This document shows, one piece after another, positions 54,039 through 63,886 of a stretch of 64,000 nucleotides of DNA. How positions within the stretch are numbered: position 1 is the stretch's first letter; the number at the start of each line of letters is the position of its first letter. The notes under the pieces are model-generated. The model did not search any database. It saw only the letters and a list, made by a program, of their open reading frames with translations, and was not told where the DNA came from. The position numbers were made by a program, and so were the translations under genes. The stretch comes from Sporosarcina sp. BP05 (GTDB lineage Bacteria > Bacillota > Bacilli > Bacillales_A > Planococcaceae), in assembly GCF_014282005.1 (NCBI RefSeq), contig NZ_JACFTD010000005.1, positions 62,001-126,000 of the forward strand, given 5' to 3'.

Positions 54039-55031
54039 TTAAAAAATCTCCTTTGCCAATAAGCGATAACCATTCAAACGTTTCCCTTGCGAATGAGGAA
54101 TACTACAAATCATTGCTTCATCAAATCCATATCGTTCTTGCTCTTCTTGTAATCGCGCTGCAATTTCATTCGAAGATCCCACTAAGTGGATTTTACGACT
54201 TTCTTTAATCATCATGCGATCCATTTCCGTCAGTGGATAATCACGGGCTTCTTCAGGCGTCAAAACTTGCCCGACCCTGCCTTTCATAAACTGTAAACGC
54301 CAAATATCTTGAGGCATTGCCTCAAACTCAGCTTCTTCTGCAGTTTCGGCTGTTGTCACCATATAGGAAACATTGATTTCCGGTTTCTCCATAAACGCTG
54401 ACGGTTGAAAATTCTTCTTATACGTATCTAAAGTCGATTTGGATAGCTGACCATTAAAAAACTGTGCAAAAGAATAGCCAACTCCCATACGCCCTGCTTG
54501 AATGGCACTATTGCCACTCGAACCCAGTAACCAAGCTTCGGGCAAAACAATATGCGATGGCGTGGCTATCGTTTTATTGTATAGGCTATCTTCCGGTACT
54601 TGATCGTTGATCAATTGCAGTGCTAGATCAAATTTTTCATACATATTGTTCACCATCGGAGGGCGTCCTTCGGATAAAGCATAGATGGAATCATTATCCC
54701 CTCCCGGAGCTCGACCCACACCAAAATCAATTCGACCTGGTGAGAATGCGCTCAGTGTTTTAAATACTTCAGCTAGTTTTAGCGGAGAATAATGCATCAT
54801 CATTGTGCCGCCAGTACCAATACGAATTTGTTGCGTTTTAGCCGCTAAATGAGCCGCTGTCACTTCAGGAGCCGAGCTTGCAAAAACGTTTGTTCCATGA
54901 TGCTCAGCCATCCACATGCGATGGTAGCCCAATTCATCTGCCAAAACGGCCAGTTCTTCTGCTTTTTTCAAAGCATCAGGCGCACTATTTCCTTTCGTAA
55001 CGGGTGCTTGATCCAGTACACTTAACCTCAT
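54039..55031 (-). CDS. LLM-class flavin-dependent oxidoreductase
   Basis: A 330-residue bacterial-luciferase-like flavoprotein. Typical stretches: RLSVLDQAPVTKG, ELGYHRMWMAEHHGTNVFAS, RIGTGGTMMMHYSPLKLAE and GRIDFGVGRAPGGD. This is the MsnO8/YhbW-type LLM subgroup found alone in many Bacillales. The monooxygenase substrate is unknown. GAGGAAAGGAAG precedes the ATG. Its start overlaps the upstream small gene's stop by four bases (ATGA). Confidence 0.9.
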   Translation of the reverse strand: MRLSVLDQAPVTKGNSAPDALKKAEELAVLADELGYHRMWMAEHHGTNVFASSAPEVTAAHLAAKTQQIRIGTGGTMMMHYSPLKLAEVFKTLSAFSPGRIDFGVGRAPGGDNDSIYALSEGRPPMVNNMYEKFDLALQLINDQVPEDSLYNKTIATPSHIVLPEAWLLGSSGNSAIQAGRMGVGYSFAQFFNGQLSKSTLDTYKKNFQPSAFMEKPEINVSYMVTTAETAEEAEFEAMPQDIWRLQFMKGRVGQVLTPEEARDYPLTEMDRMMIKESRKIHLVGSSNEIAARLQEEQERYGFDEAMICSIPHSQGKRLNGYRLLAKEIF

Positions 55032-55249
55032 TTAGTTAACTTCCTTTCCTCTTGTACTTTGTCAGGTGTCACATCATTGCCAAGTGGATCCAGAACGGTT
55101 ATTCCAGAGACGGTATTAAGAACCTGCCCGCGAATTTCGCGTAAGTAATCTTGTTGCAAGACGGTTTGTTCTACCATTTCGGCATTGGTCAACCCCTCTT
55201 CCCTTTGCTTTTTTGCTAATTCATTAATTCGATTTAGACCTTTAATCAT
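55028..55249 (-). CDS. UPF0291/DUF896 protein (YnzC-like)
   Basis: A 73-residue protein reading RINELAKKQREEGLTNAEMV, then LRQ-like QDYLREIRGQVLNTVSGI and the family C-terminus ITVLDPLGNDVTPDKVQEER. That pattern (xVxDPxGNDVTPxK) is diagnostic of YnzC/UPF0291. YnzC has a two-helix antiparallel structure; its job is unknown. Placement inside a flavoenzyme operon is unusual, because YnzC genes in B. subtilis lie near the SOS gene lexA-yneA region. ATGA overlap with the next gene. Confidence 0.92.
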   Translation of the reverse strand: MIKGLNRINELAKKQREEGLTNAEMVEQTVLQQDYLREIRGQVLNTVSGITVLDPLGNDVTPDKVQEERKLTK

Positions 55250-55265
55250 CTATATTCCACTTCTT

Positions 55266-56213
55266 TCATAATTTATTTGCAGGAAAATGAGGAAGCACAT
55301 ATTCGCCAAATTCTTGAATCACTTCTGCTGCAGGGCGTGTTCCATTCTTCAGCCCAAACATTACATGATTAACTCCGGCATCCTCGTAAGCATGTAAATA
55401 ATCAATTAAAAATCGATAACCCGATCTAAACCCACCCTTTATTGGTTTGGGTGCTTCATTTGGATTCTCTGATAAATCAATTGCCAAAGCTTGAGCAAAT
55501 GGTTTGAATCCGCCAGCTGCTTGCCGCCATTTTTTAACAAGTTCGCGCTGTTCATTGACACCTTGAGAATAAAATAACCAACCATCTGTATGCTCCGCTA
55601 GCCACTCAATTGTCTGGCCAGAATACCCCGTTCCCAAAATTGGAATAGCAGATAAAATTGGTTTGGGAACGATATCACCTTGAAGCATGTCAACTCGCTC
55701 TGTCTGTATTTGCGGGAATGCTTCTTTCCAGACTTTTTTCATTACCACTATAGATTCTCTAAATAACGCTGCTTTTTCGTTAACATCCACTTTAAATACG
55801 AGGAATTCAATGGGCCTATCACCAGTGGCAACACCCAATAACAGCCGCTGATTCGATATTTTATCTAGCGAGGCAGCTGATTTTGCTACGTGAAGTGGGT
55901 GGCGCAATGTCGTCACAATGCTTGAAGTACCAAGAGCAATTCGATCCGTATGTGCTGCTACGTAAGAAAGAAACACCCACGGATCGTATAGAGCTCCAAC
56001 ATCACCAAAATTCGAATCGTAAAGGGGAGAATCTCTGACAAATAAAGAGGCAAATCCTAGACCTTCCGCCTTTTTCGCCAGTATCATTTGCTCATCTAAA
56101 TCCATCGTTGGAAAACTTCCTGCATACGATTCCAAAGGAAATGTTAGTCCCAGCGTTAATTTATTCTCTTTAAATGTTCGTGCAAAGCCTTGATGAGATT
56201 GGAAATTATTCAT
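55266..56213 (-). CDS. LLM-class flavin-dependent oxidoreductase
   Basis: A 315-residue luciferase-like monooxygenase of a different subgroup from its neighbour: LTLGLTFPLESYAGSFPTMD at the start, ALYDPWVFLSYVAAHTDRIALGTS-type core and LLGVATGDRPIEF. This pattern matches the LLM oxidoreductase family often found near Rrf2-type regulators. Substrate unknown. TAGGTGAACAACTATT precedes the ATG. It lies 31 nt after the rrf2 gene and 16 nt before the YnzC-like gene. Confidence 0.88.
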   Translation of the reverse strand: MNNFQSHQGFARTFKENKLTLGLTFPLESYAGSFPTMDLDEQMILAKKAEGLGFASLFVRDSPLYDSNFGDVGALYDPWVFLSYVAAHTDRIALGTSSIVTTLRHPLHVAKSAASLDKISNQRLLLGVATGDRPIEFLVFKVDVNEKAALFRESIVVMKKVWKEAFPQIQTERVDMLQGDIVPKPILSAIPILGTGYSGQTIEWLAEHTDGWLFYSQGVNEQRELVKKWRQAAGGFKPFAQALAIDLSENPNEAPKPIKGGFRSGYRFLIDYLHAYEDAGVNHVMFGLKNGTRPAAEVIQEFGEYVLPHFPANKL

Positions 56214-56244
56214 AATAGTTGTTCACCTACTTACATGTATTCTC

Positions 56245-56724
56245 TTATAAGACCATTTTTCCGTTTATCCATTCTTTTAAATCTTCTACTTTTCCAGGAA
56301 AACGATTAGCTGTTTCTTCATCTAAAGATGCAATTGTTTCTCGCTTCAATATCGTTCTCCAAGTTGATTCAGCCTCATCCATTAAATCCGTTAACAAGCA
56401 GCATCTATCTTCTTTTTCCAATTCAAGCATGTCATCGAGAATACCACTCGGTGAATAAAGTGATTGTTGGCCTTCTACTGCAAGATAAACATCGTATATC
56501 CGAATCTCTTCCGGTTTTTTCTTTAATTTAAAGCCACCCTTCACCCCTGCAACGGAAGTAATCAGGTCTGCACTAACTAACTTTCTTAACAACTTTTGAA
56601 AATAAGTCGGTGAAGTCCCTAATTGTTGACTGATGGCTTCTCCAGGCAATACCGCTTTATCCGGTAACATATTCAGTAAAAGAATGGCGTATACAGATTG
56701 CTCAACCCCTGTTTTCATTTGCAT
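56245..56724 (-). CDS. Rrf2-family transcriptional regulator
   Basis: A 159-residue winged-helix repressor: SVYAILLLNMLPDKAVLPGEAISQ-type helix-turn-helix, TSPTYFQKLLRKLVSADLI and the wing VKGGFKLKKKPEEI. It has only an adjacent cysteine pair (about 112-113, EDRCCLL) in place of the three Fe-S cysteines of IscR/NsrR, so it may sense thiol oxidation or a ligand rather than a cluster. The ATG at 56724 follows AGAGGTGATTTTC. First gene of the putative five-gene operon and its probable regulator. Confidence 0.88.
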   Translation of the reverse strand: MQMKTGVEQSVYAILLLNMLPDKAVLPGEAISQQLGTSPTYFQKLLRKLVSADLITSVAGVKGGFKLKKKPEEIRIYDVYLAVEGQQSLYSPSGILDDMLELEKEDRCCLLTDLMDEAESTWRTILKRETIASLDEETANRFPGKVEDLKEWINGKMVL

Positions 56725-57064
56725 GAAAATCACCTCTGTATCTTTTGTATTTTTTGAACGTTCATCAACGAGACTAATGCAGATAAGCATTATCCATATT
56801 GGAAATATTAAACTACTGCTAGATGAAGGTCAAATAATAAAACTCATGTAATAAATTACATGAGTTTTGGTGATTTATGATAGTGAGTGGACACATGAAT
56901 CATTGAAAAACAAGATGATTGTTCTTCATGACCATAGTGAAATTCCTGTCTTTGACTATTTTCCCTTGTAAGGCGCCTTCGCTCAGTTTATATAGGTCAA
57001 TCATTTGTTCAACATATATAGGATCAAAGTCGAAGGAAAGATACTATCGACTTTGATTTGTTTG
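56725..57064. other. Intergenic region before the rrf2 operon and after arsC
   Basis: No gene seen. Two hairpins are present. AAAACTCATGTAAT-AA-ATTACATGAGTTTT at 56839-56868 has a T-rich minus-strand end. ATCAAAGTCGA-N13-TCGACTTTGAT at 57023-57057 lies directly past arsC and is probably its terminator. Confidence 0.65.
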
Positions 57065-57484
57065 TTATTCCCCAGTTTCAGCAAAATGCTGAATACGAAT
57101 ACCAATTTCATCACGAACACGCTGGAAGAATACCCATTTTTCTTCATCAGTTCCTTCTGCTTTAGCAGGATCATCAAATCCCCAATGATCTCGCTTTACA
57201 TGAGATGGTATCATTGGACACTTGTCAGCAGCATCCCCACAAAGAGTGACGACAAAATCTGCATTATGTAAGATCTGCGGATCAATGATATCCGAGGTTT
57301 GATTTGAAATATCGATTCCAACCTCATTCATGGCTTTCACAGCATTTTGGTTTACTCCATGGGCTTCAATTCCAGCACTAAGAACTTGCCATTCTTCTCC
57401 AAGAACTTTTTTTCCCCAACCTTCAGCCATTTGGCTACGGCATGAATTACCCGTACATAGGAAGTAAAGTGTTTTTTTCGACAT
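57065..57484 (-). CDS. arsC: Arsenate reductase, thioredoxin-coupled
   Basis: 139 residues of the low-molecular-weight phosphatase-like ArsC (plasmid pI258/B. subtilis type). The P-loop CTGNSCRS holds nucleophile C10, with C15. The redox pair C82 and C89 (LCGDAADKC) matches the pI258 enzyme residue for residue. It reduces arsenate to arsenite, which ArsB then expels. AAAAGGAGGTTTTCGAT precedes the start. Last gene of arsR-arsB-arsC. Confidence 0.97.
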   Translation of the reverse strand: MSKKTLYFLCTGNSCRSQMAEGWGKKVLGEEWQVLSAGIEAHGVNQNAVKAMNEVGIDISNQTSDIIDPQILHNADFVVTLCGDAADKCPMIPSHVKRDHWGFDDPAKAEGTDEEKWVFFQRVRDEIGIRIQHFAETGE

Positions 57485-57502
57485 ATCGAAAACCTCCTTT
57501 TT

Positions 57503-58801
57503 TTACTGGATGAACGACAGCCATAGATACAGTCCGATTAATGTTATTAGGAGTGTAGGAACAGTTAGGAGTATACCGATTTTAAAATAGCTACCCCAAG
57601 AGATTTTCACACCTTTTTGAGACAGTACATGCAACCACAATAAAGTAGCCAAAGAACCGATTGGTGTGATTTTTGGACCTAGATCTGACCCGATTATATT
57701 CGCATATATCAAAGCCTCGCGAATCGACTCTGTTGTCGTCGTTTCTGATATGGCTAATGCGTTAATCATGACGGTAGGCATATTATTCATAATAGATGAT
57801 AAAATCGCAGCAATAAAGCCCATCGAAATCGTCGCTACAAATAGTCCTTGGTTGGCAGCCATTTGAATGACATCGGCCAATACACCAGTCAGACCGACGT
57901 TACGCAATCCGTAGACAACGACGTACATCCCAACTGAAAAGAACACGATCGCCCAAGGTGCGCCTTTCAGTACTTGTTTCGTGTGAACAGCGGGACTTCT
58001 TTGTGCCATGACAATAAAGAATATCGCCGTAATTCCAGCAATAATCGAAACAGGAAGTCCTGTAAATCCACTAGAAAAATACCCGATGAGTAATATGCTT
58101 AATATCACCCAAGCCAGTCGAAACATCTTTTTATCTTTGATAGCATCCTTCGGTTGTTTTAGATCTGCTACTTTATAATTTTTAGGGATACTTTTACGGA
58201 AGAATAGCATCAATACTAAAATACTAGCCACTAACGCAAATAAATTGGGTACAATCATTTGGGATGCATATTCGACAAAGCCAATACCGAAAAAATCTGC
58301 CGAAACAATATTGACTAAGTTACTCACGACTAATGGTAACGAAGTGGTATCTGCAATAAAACCACTGGCAATGATGAATGGAAAAATCATTTTTTCATTG
58401 AAATTTAAATTTCGTACCATAGCCAGCACAATTGGCGTTAGTATAAGAGCCGCCCCATCGTTTGCGAACAAAGCAGCAACGACCGCACCTAGTAGACTGA
58501 CATAAACAAACATGCGAATCCCGCTGCCTTTGGCTAATCTAGCCATATGTAGAGCCGACCACTCAAAGAATCCAATCTCATCTAAGATTAATGAAATGAT
58601 TATGATAGCAATGAAAGCCAATGTAGCATTCCAGACAATCCCAGTTACATCAATAACGTCTTGAAAAGTAACTACTCCTACTAACAAAGCAATTATTGCC
58701 CCAATACAGGCGGACCATCCAATTGATAAATTTCTAGGCTGCCAAATAACAAAAATAAGTGTAATTATGAATATCAATGATGCCGTTATTACTGAAACCA
58801 A
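57503..58801 (-). CDS. arsB: Arsenite efflux transporter ArsB
   Basis: A 432-residue membrane protein with about 12 helices of the ArsB/NhaD ion-transporter group. Typical stretches: [45 protein letters not shown] and [13 protein letters not shown]. It extrudes arsenite (and antimonite). The start is TTG at 58799-58801, behind AAGGGGAAAGAGCG. It lies 15 nt after arsR and 18 nt before arsC. Confidence 0.96.
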   Translation of the reverse strand: MVSVITASLIFIITLIFVIWQPRNLSIGWSACIGAIIALLVGVVTFQDVIDVTGIVWNATLAFIAIIIISLILDEIGFFEWSALHMARLAKGSGIRMFVYVSLLGAVVAALFANDGAALILTPIVLAMVRNLNFNEKMIFPFIIASGFIADTTSLPLVVSNLVNIVSADFFGIGFVEYASQMIVPNLFALVASILVLMLFFRKSIPKNYKVADLKQPKDAIKDKKMFRLAWVILSILLIGYFSSGFTGLPVSIIAGITAIFFIVMAQRSPAVHTKQVLKGAPWAIVFFSVGMYVVVYGLRNVGLTGVLADVIQMAANQGLFVATISMGFIAAILSSIMNNMPTVMINALAISETTTTESIREALIYANIIGSDLGPKITPIGSLATLLWLHVLSQKGVKISWGSYFKIGILLTVPTLLITLIGLYLWLSFIQ

Positions 58802-58816
58802 CGCTCTTTCCCCTTC

Positions 58817-59164
58817 CTACTTGCAGCAAACTCTAAGCCCTTGCGCTTCCAGTCTGGCTATAGACTCATTTTGTTCGGGAAGCTGTTCAAGAATGCTTTG
58901 AATAAACGGATAGTCTTCATGACTTTTGTTAATCGAGAAAAAAATCCATTGTCCTCTACGTTCTTCTTTCACTACCTTTATATCCTTAAGTTTACGTAAG
59001 TGCTGGCTAATCGCCGGTTGACTCATATTAAAAATCTCAACAAATTCACACACACAGCATTCATGCGTCTTAAGTAGCCGCATCATAGTCAAACGAGTTG
59101 GATCTCCGAGTAATTTTAAGAGTTGTGATGCTCGCTGAATATCAATAGTTACTGTTTCTATCAT
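58817..59164 (-). CDS. arsR: Arsenical resistance operon repressor ArsR
   Basis: A 115-residue winged-helix repressor. The metal-binding site lies in the recognition region, HECCVCEF (C36, C37, C39), next to the DNA helix MSQPAISQHLRKLKD. Arsenite binding releases it from DNA. An additional C-terminal VCCK pair (113-114) could also bind metal. GGGAGGGATAGTAG precedes the ATG. First gene of the ars operon, with a palindrome just upstream. Confidence 0.97.
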   Translation of the reverse strand: MIETVTIDIQRASQLLKLLGDPTRLTMMRLLKTHECCVCEFVEIFNMSQPAISQHLRKLKDIKVVKEERRGQWIFFSINKSHEDYPFIQSILEQLPEQNESIARLEAQGLRVCCK

Positions 59165-59187
59165 CTACTATCCCTCCCGAAATCATC

Positions 59188-59207
59188 ATATAAGAATATG
59201 CTTATAT
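59188..59207. promoter_or_regulatory. Candidate ArsR operator
   Basis: ATATAAG-AATATG-CTTATAT, an inverted repeat with a 6-bp centre, 24 bp upstream of arsR. Spacing and A/T content fit the ArsR/SmtB operator class. Confidence 0.6.
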
Positions 59208-59330
59208 ACGCAAGTGGATTATTCTCCTTTACTTAATTAAATTGGGCTATACTTTGAAAATAATTAGTGAGGACATCACCAAAAGATATTATTCCGGTTT
59301 GTTGTTTGTATTTTGCAGAACTTGCTAGAT

Positions 59331-59380
59331 AAGCGTTGAATAATGCCATTCTGTTTTTCAAGTGGCATTATTCAACGCTT
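59331..59380 (-). terminator. Terminator of paiB
   Basis: An 18-bp perfect stem AAGCGTTGAATAATGCCA with a 14-nt loop, 44 bp past the paiB stop. The minus-strand side lacks a long T-run, but stem strength is high. Confidence 0.7.
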
Positions 59381-59423
59381 AGTAAAAGAACATTTTCACA
59401 CCATTATCGTAGTTCTCGACACA

Positions 59424-60056
59424 TTAATCAGAATCCCCGTCATTCTTCACTCTCTTCTTCATGACATTCGCCATTTGTTGGGAACTTGGATCTTCTTCCT
59501 CATACAGTTTGTCAACGATGTTAAGGTAATCTTCCTCATTACGATTCTGACTTAATTTATAGGCAGCTTGAATTTCTTGTACTTTAATCTTAAATCCAAC
59601 AATCCCTTTTAGTTCTCTATCCACTAACTGAGGAGAAAGCTTGTCCCATAAAACCGAATTCTTACGATGTTTCTCGTATTTTTGTAGCATCATGATAAGG
59701 TCTTGTTTTAACTCCTCCTTATCTAGAATGCTAGCTGTGCCATATACATGCACTGCTTGATAATTCCATGTTGGAACATTTTCATGACCGTACCAAGAAG
59801 AAGAAATATAAGCATGTGGTCCCTGGAACATAACTAGTACATCATCACAACTTTCGAATGTTCTCCATTGTGGATTCCCATAAGCCATGTGTCCAGTAAT
59901 ATAATAATCATCTCCCTTTTTATTTAACGCCAAAGGTAAATGACTAGCAATTGGTTTACTATGTTTTGTTGTAACAATAGTTCCAAATGAATTCTCTTGA
60001 ACAAATTCTTTAATTTCATCTACGTCTGTGACTTTAAAATACTTGGGAATATACAT
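59424..60056 (-). CDS. paiB: PaiB family FMN-binding protein
   Basis: 210 residues with a split-barrel FMN-binding fold. It starts MYIPKYFKVTDVDEIKEFVQ and has HLPLALNKKGDDYYITGHMA, FQGPHAYISSSWYGHENVPT and TWNYQAVHVYG, all standard for PaiB. In B. subtilis, paiB with paiA affects protease and sporulation gene expression; direct DNA binding is disputed. Here paiA is absent. AAAGGAGCTAAATC precedes the start. Monocistronic. Confidence 0.93.
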   Translation of the reverse strand: MYIPKYFKVTDVDEIKEFVQENSFGTIVTTKHSKPIASHLPLALNKKGDDYYITGHMAYGNPQWRTFESCDDVLVMFQGPHAYISSSWYGHENVPTWNYQAVHVYGTASILDKEELKQDLIMMLQKYEKHRKNSVLWDKLSPQLVDRELKGIVGFKIKVQEIQAAYKLSQNRNEEDYLNIVDKLYEEEDPSSQQMANVMKKRVKNDGDSD

Positions 60057-60170
60057 GATTTAGCTCCTTTTTGATTACTAAATTAGTAGATATTGTACGA
60101 TTAATTAAGGCTAAAATTCATTGTTGTATTTTTCTAGGTTAGATGATATTTCTCTCTTAAATACGAAAAA

Positions 60171-60198
60171 GCCCTTTAGACAATTATATCTAAAGGGG
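60171..60198 (-). terminator. Terminator of glmS
   Basis: GCCCTTTAGA-N8-TCTAAAGGGG, followed on the minus strand by CTTTTTCG. It lies about 170 bp after the glmS stop. The rest of 60057-60368 shows no gene. Confidence 0.75.
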
Positions 60199-60368
60199 TA
60201 AATAGTTGCATCTTTTTTTAACATTCTACTTTCATTTTAAACCAGACAAACTGTAGCTTTGAAATAAAATTTGTTGGAAAATATACTTTTTACGGTAAAA
60301 AAGGTGAATCCATTTTGATATACATATTTAATGTCTCTTCACAAAATTGTGTTCATTATTTAATTCCG

Positions 60369-62171
60369 TTATTCCACCGTAACCGATTTCGCTAAATTTC
60401 TTGGTTTATCAACGTCACAGCCTCTGTAAAGAGCGGCATAATAGCTGATTAACTGCATTGGAATCACAGCTGCAAGTGGGGTGAGTAATGCATGCACTTT
60501 CGGCAAGACTAAACAATCACCCTCCTCTTCTAATCCTTCCATTGAAATAATGCAAGAATTAGCTCCTCTCGCGACGACTTCTTTTACATTTCCACGAATA
60601 TTTAGGCTTACAGCTTTTTGTGTAACAAGTGCAAAGACAGGCGTTAATTCTTCAATCAACGCTATAGTACCGTGTTTTAATTCCCCAGCGGCGAAGCCTT
60701 CTGCTTGAATATAAGAGATTTCCTTTAACTTTAGTGCTCCTTCTAAACTGACGAAGTAGTCCACATTGCGCCCGATGAAGAATGCATTACGTGAGTTTCC
60801 CAAGAAGTCTAGTGCGACTTTTTCCGTCACTACTTTTGAATCCACAAGTATTTGGATTGCATTTGCAGCAATGGCAAGTTCTTTCTTTAAATCAAAATCT
60901 ACGAGTATGCCACGTTCTTTAGCTGTAACATAGGCTGAGATGGCAAGAACCGCTATTTGTGCCGTATAGGCTTTCGTTGAGGCTACTGCAATTTCTGGCC
61001 CAGCGTATAACGGTAATGTGTAATCTGCCTCCCGAGACATAGTTGAGCCGGGAACATTGGTAATTGCAATAGCAGTATGCCCTAACGCTTTTATTTTCAC
61101 CAGTACTTGACGGCTGTCAGCAGTTTCACCTGATTGTGTAATGAAAATGAATAATGGTTTATCTGATAAAAGTGGCATGTTATAGCCGAATTCGCTTGAG
61201 ATATGAACTTCTACTGGAATACCTGCGATGTTCTCAAAATAATGCTTGCCGATAAGACCGGCGTGATAACTTGTTCCTGCCGCAATAATGTAAAGCCGGT
61301 CTGCTTCATTTATTGCAGTTAAGACATCACCGTCTATCGTTAGCTCACCATGCCTATTTTCATACTTTTGAATAATCTTACGAACAACACTTGGTTGTTC
61401 CTCAATTTCTTTCAACATAAAGTGAGGATATGTGCCCTTCTCGATATCGCTCATATCTAACTCAGCCCTATAGGGGGTACGTTCAATAATTACGCCATCC
61501 AATGTACTAATCTCAATCGCTTCCTTGCGGAGAATGACAACTTCTTTATCATGCAGTTCTACATATTGATCTGTGACTTGCAACATTGCCATAGCATCAG
61601 AAGCAACGACATTGAAGTGTTCGCCAATTCCTACAAGAAGTGGACTTTTATTTTTTGCGATGAAGATTGTGTCTGTTTCATCTGCATCTAACATAGCAAT
61701 CGCATAAGATCCTTGAAGAAGAGATAAAGTATGACGGAAAGCAATTTCAGTTTTCATGCCGCCTTTTACGAACTTTTCAACAAGCTGCACGATAACTTCT
61801 GTATCCGTGTCAGAACTCATCTGAACATCATGTAAATGTTCTTTTTGTAGTTGTAAATAGTTCTCTATTACGCCATTATGCACAAGTGAAAAACGATTGG
61901 ATACACTCTGATGAGGGTGTGCATTCGTTTGGTTCGGAACTCCATGTGTCGCCCAGCGCGTATGGCCAATTCCAGTAGAAGAGTGGATAGTCCAATCTAC
62001 TGCTGAACGCAGGTCCGCAACACGGCCTTTTTCTTTCACAACAGTAAGCCCTACTTCATTAGCAAGTGCGATTCCTGCTGAATCATAGCCTCGATATTCT
62101 AACTTTTCAAGTCCCTTTACCAGAATTTCTTTAGCATCTAACTCACCAATATAACCTACTATTCCACACAT
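60369..62171 (-). CDS. glmS: Glutamine-fructose-6-phosphate aminotransferase
   Basis: A 600-residue enzyme that makes glucosamine-6-phosphate, the first step to peptidoglycan amino sugars. The N-terminal glutaminase domain starts MCGIVGYIG, with C2 as nucleophile. Two SIS sugar-isomerase domains follow ([44 protein letters not shown]) and the protein ends [11 protein letters not shown], the conserved C-tail. CGGAGGAATAAAT precedes the ATG. Control is by the ribozyme in its leader. Confidence 0.98.
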   Translation of the reverse strand: MCGIVGYIGELDAKEILVKGLEKLEYRGYDSAGIALANEVGLTVVKEKGRVADLRSAVDWTIHSSTGIGHTRWATHGVPNQTNAHPHQSVSNRFSLVHNGVIENYLQLQKEHLHDVQMSSDTDTEVIVQLVEKFVKGGMKTEIAFRHTLSLLQGSYAIAMLDADETDTIFIAKNKSPLLVGIGEHFNVVASDAMAMLQVTDQYVELHDKEVVILRKEAIEISTLDGVIIERTPYRAELDMSDIEKGTYPHFMLKEIEEQPSVVRKIIQKYENRHGELTIDGDVLTAINEADRLYIIAAGTSYHAGLIGKHYFENIAGIPVEVHISSEFGYNMPLLSDKPLFIFITQSGETADSRQVLVKIKALGHTAIAITNVPGSTMSREADYTLPLYAGPEIAVASTKAYTAQIAVLAISAYVTAKERGILVDFDLKKELAIAANAIQILVDSKVVTEKVALDFLGNSRNAFFIGRNVDYFVSLEGALKLKEISYIQAEGFAAGELKHGTIALIEELTPVFALVTQKAVSLNIRGNVKEVVARGANSCIISMEGLEEEGDCLVLPKVHALLTPLAAVIPMQLISYYAALYRGCDVDKPRNLAKSVTVE

Positions 62172-62269
62172 ATTTATTCCTCCGATGTTTGCAAAATAAG
62201 CAACATTTAACTACACCACAGCTGTATTAGAGAAGTGTACTTGCATATCACTTGAAGTATTTGCCTTTT

Positions 62270-62420
62270 TGCTCCTTTGTCCATTCGATTGCTCAAATGA
62301 TTTACTAGCAAAATTACAACCGGGCAATTGCGATCGGGAGGCTTCCGCCGAAAATTCGATACTCCTCCACCTCGTCTGCTGAAAATTAGTGACGTCCGAT
62401 TTCTTCAGCACTGGCGCTTA
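62270..62420 (-). ncRNA. glmS ribozyme/riboswitch
   Basis: On the minus strand: AAGCGCCAGTGCTGAAG (cleavage expected just before GCGCC, about 62417/62418), then CAGCAGACGAGGTGGAGGAG, TATCGAATTTTCGGCGG and AAGCCTCCCGATCGC. These are the P2.1, core and P3 sequences of the class. With glucosamine-6-phosphate bound, it cuts its own mRNA and lowers GlmS. The 3' boundary is approximate. The remaining leader to glmS is 100 nt. Confidence 0.97.
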
Positions 62421-62680
62421 AACTGTTTTCCGATTTATGTTTAACGTGTGGTTTTCACTCCTTTTACACGCGGTGACCAATAGCCTCTCTATTTAGAAGT
62501 GGCTATGAATCAACTTTATTATCTTACAGAAGTTGCTGTTTTCTTGTCAATAAATAACGAGTGTAAGACTAGATTGGTAATTGATTCTCTGGTAGTATCG
62601 ATATGATTTAAAATCTAATCCTACTAACTAAAGTATGCGGATTGCTAGTTAAACTGTGATGTTTTTTCAAAAAACAAAAA
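62421..62680. other. glmS promoter region
   Basis: Sequence upstream of the ribozyme. It is AT-rich and must hold the glmS promoter. I see no certain -35/-10 pair and no gene. Confidence 0.4.
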
Positions 62681-62709
62681 AATCAGCCCGTTGTACGAAA
62701 CGGCTGATT
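62681..62709 (-). terminator. Terminator of the VTT-domain gene
   Basis: AATCAGCCCGTT ... AACGGCTGATT type stem with one bulge, followed on the minus strand by T7GT6. It lies 26 bp after the stop. Confidence 0.88.
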
Positions 62710-62734
62710 ACTTTTAGTGAAGAGAACCCGTTCT

Positions 62735-63283
62735 TTATTTTAAGGAACTCCTTCTTACTAATACGCCAATAATGATAAGGGATGAAATTCCTAAGATCAC
62801 TTTGCCTTGCCCACTCCAGTTAAGAACTTGCAAAGTAGAGTATGCTTCAATAACAAGTGCAGGTATTTTCCCAAGTGTACTGGCTATCGAAAAATTCATC
62901 ATACCAACATTGCTACTCGCACTCGCCAAAGTAACTAAACCTGACGGCATAAACGGGAATACCCTGGATGCTAAAATTAGTAAAAAAGCTTCTATTCCCT
63001 TTGTTCTATTTAATCTAATTAAATACTCATTGTTAATAGTGACCTTATTCCTGACTTTGTTTATACCTTTTCGATATAGGTTAAAGCTAACCATTGCTCC
63101 CAAAGCCTCTCCTATAATAGAAAGAATTAACCCATTCCAAAATCCAAAGAAACTAATATTTGCTGCCGTTACAAATACGCTTGGTATAAAACCCAAGACA
63201 CTAATACTAATATTTAAAATGATACTTATCAAAACAGCGAGTAGACCGCTATTTTCAAACCATTGCAAAACCTCTTCTACCAT
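62735..63283 (-). CDS. TVP38/TMEM64 (VTT domain) membrane protein
   Basis: A 182-residue membrane protein with about five helices and a VTT/DedA-like core. The conserved LGFIPSVFVTAANISFFGFWNG-type re-entrant loop comes first, then GEALGAMVSFNLYRKG and SRVFPFMPSGLVTLASASS. Family members are thought to flip or scramble lipids or carry undecaprenyl phosphate. The ATG at 63283 is chosen because GGTGG lies 6-7 nt upstream; two GTG codons further up remove that site. Monocistronic. Confidence 0.85.
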   Translation of the reverse strand: MVEEVLQWFENSGLLAVLISIILNISISVLGFIPSVFVTAANISFFGFWNGLILSIIGEALGAMVSFNLYRKGINKVRNKVTINNEYLIRLNRTKGIEAFLLILASRVFPFMPSGLVTLASASSNVGMMNFSIASTLGKIPALVIEAYSTLQVLNWSGQGKVILGISSLIIIGVLVRRSSLK

Positions 63284-63365
63284 ATGCACCACCGAGTTTC
63301 ATAAGTTGTAATAACCGTTTATTTTACACATCCAACTAAACTCGTTTCTTCAGTAAGAACTTAAC

Positions 63366-63872
63366 TTATTTTATCATTAGTGATAAATATTCGTCGTTAT
63401 AATATTTATCACTAATTTTAAGTGCTTTCTCTTCCAGCCCAAGGACTTTAAATCCTAATTTTGTATATAGTTTTTTTGCTTTTTCATTAGTAGTAACTAC
63501 AGTTAAATTAAGTTTTTCTATCGTTTCAATTGTTTCTGCTTTGTTAATTGCTTCAGTAAGTAGTTCTTTCCCTACACCTAAACCACGTATGTCAGGATTT
63601 ACGTACATTGCCAATATATTTGCCTTGTGTCTAAGATTTAACTGTGTTTCTTGAAGTAATGTAACTACTCCCATAAGTTCTCCATTGTTAAATGCCCCAT
63701 ATGTAAAGTTTCCTTTACTCGATAAATTCTTTGCAACGCTTTCTACTGGGTTTTCTCTTCTTACAGCTTCTTCATAGTTTGTTGCAAAAGCCTCTGGATT
63801 AAGCTTTAACGCCTCCAACCTTAATTCCCAGTACCTTTTTGCATCTGATGGTTTGAGCAATCTTATTTCAAT
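63366..63872 (-). CDS. GNAT family N-acetyltransferase, probable ATT start
   Basis: 168 residues of a GNAT enzyme. The N-terminal motif IRLLKPSDAKRYWELRLEAL, motif A AMYVNPDIRGLGVGKELL and end motif NEKAKKLYTKLGFKVLG are all standard. If it started at the first usual codon (TTG at 63860) the first beta strand would be lost. An ATT at 63870-63872 restores it and has GAGGGGG exactly 8 nt upstream; between it and an in-frame stop there is no ATG, GTG or TTG. Begins 15 nt after the preceding gene. Substrate unknown. Confidence 0.8.
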   Translation of the reverse strand: MEIRLLKPSDAKRYWELRLEALKLNPEAFATNYEEAVRRENPVESVAKNLSSKGNFTYGAFNNGELMGVVTLLQETQLNLRHKANILAMYVNPDIRGLGVGKELLTEAINKAETIETIEKLNLTVVTTNEKAKKLYTKLGFKVLGLEEKALKISDKYYNDEYLSLMIK

Positions 63873-63886
63873 AAATATTTCCCCCT

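Noticed and set aside
62211..62411. Minus-strand 66-codon frame upstream of glmS
   Set aside because: It runs through the glmS ribozyme; the conserved RNA core explains the sequence and there is no ribosome binding site.
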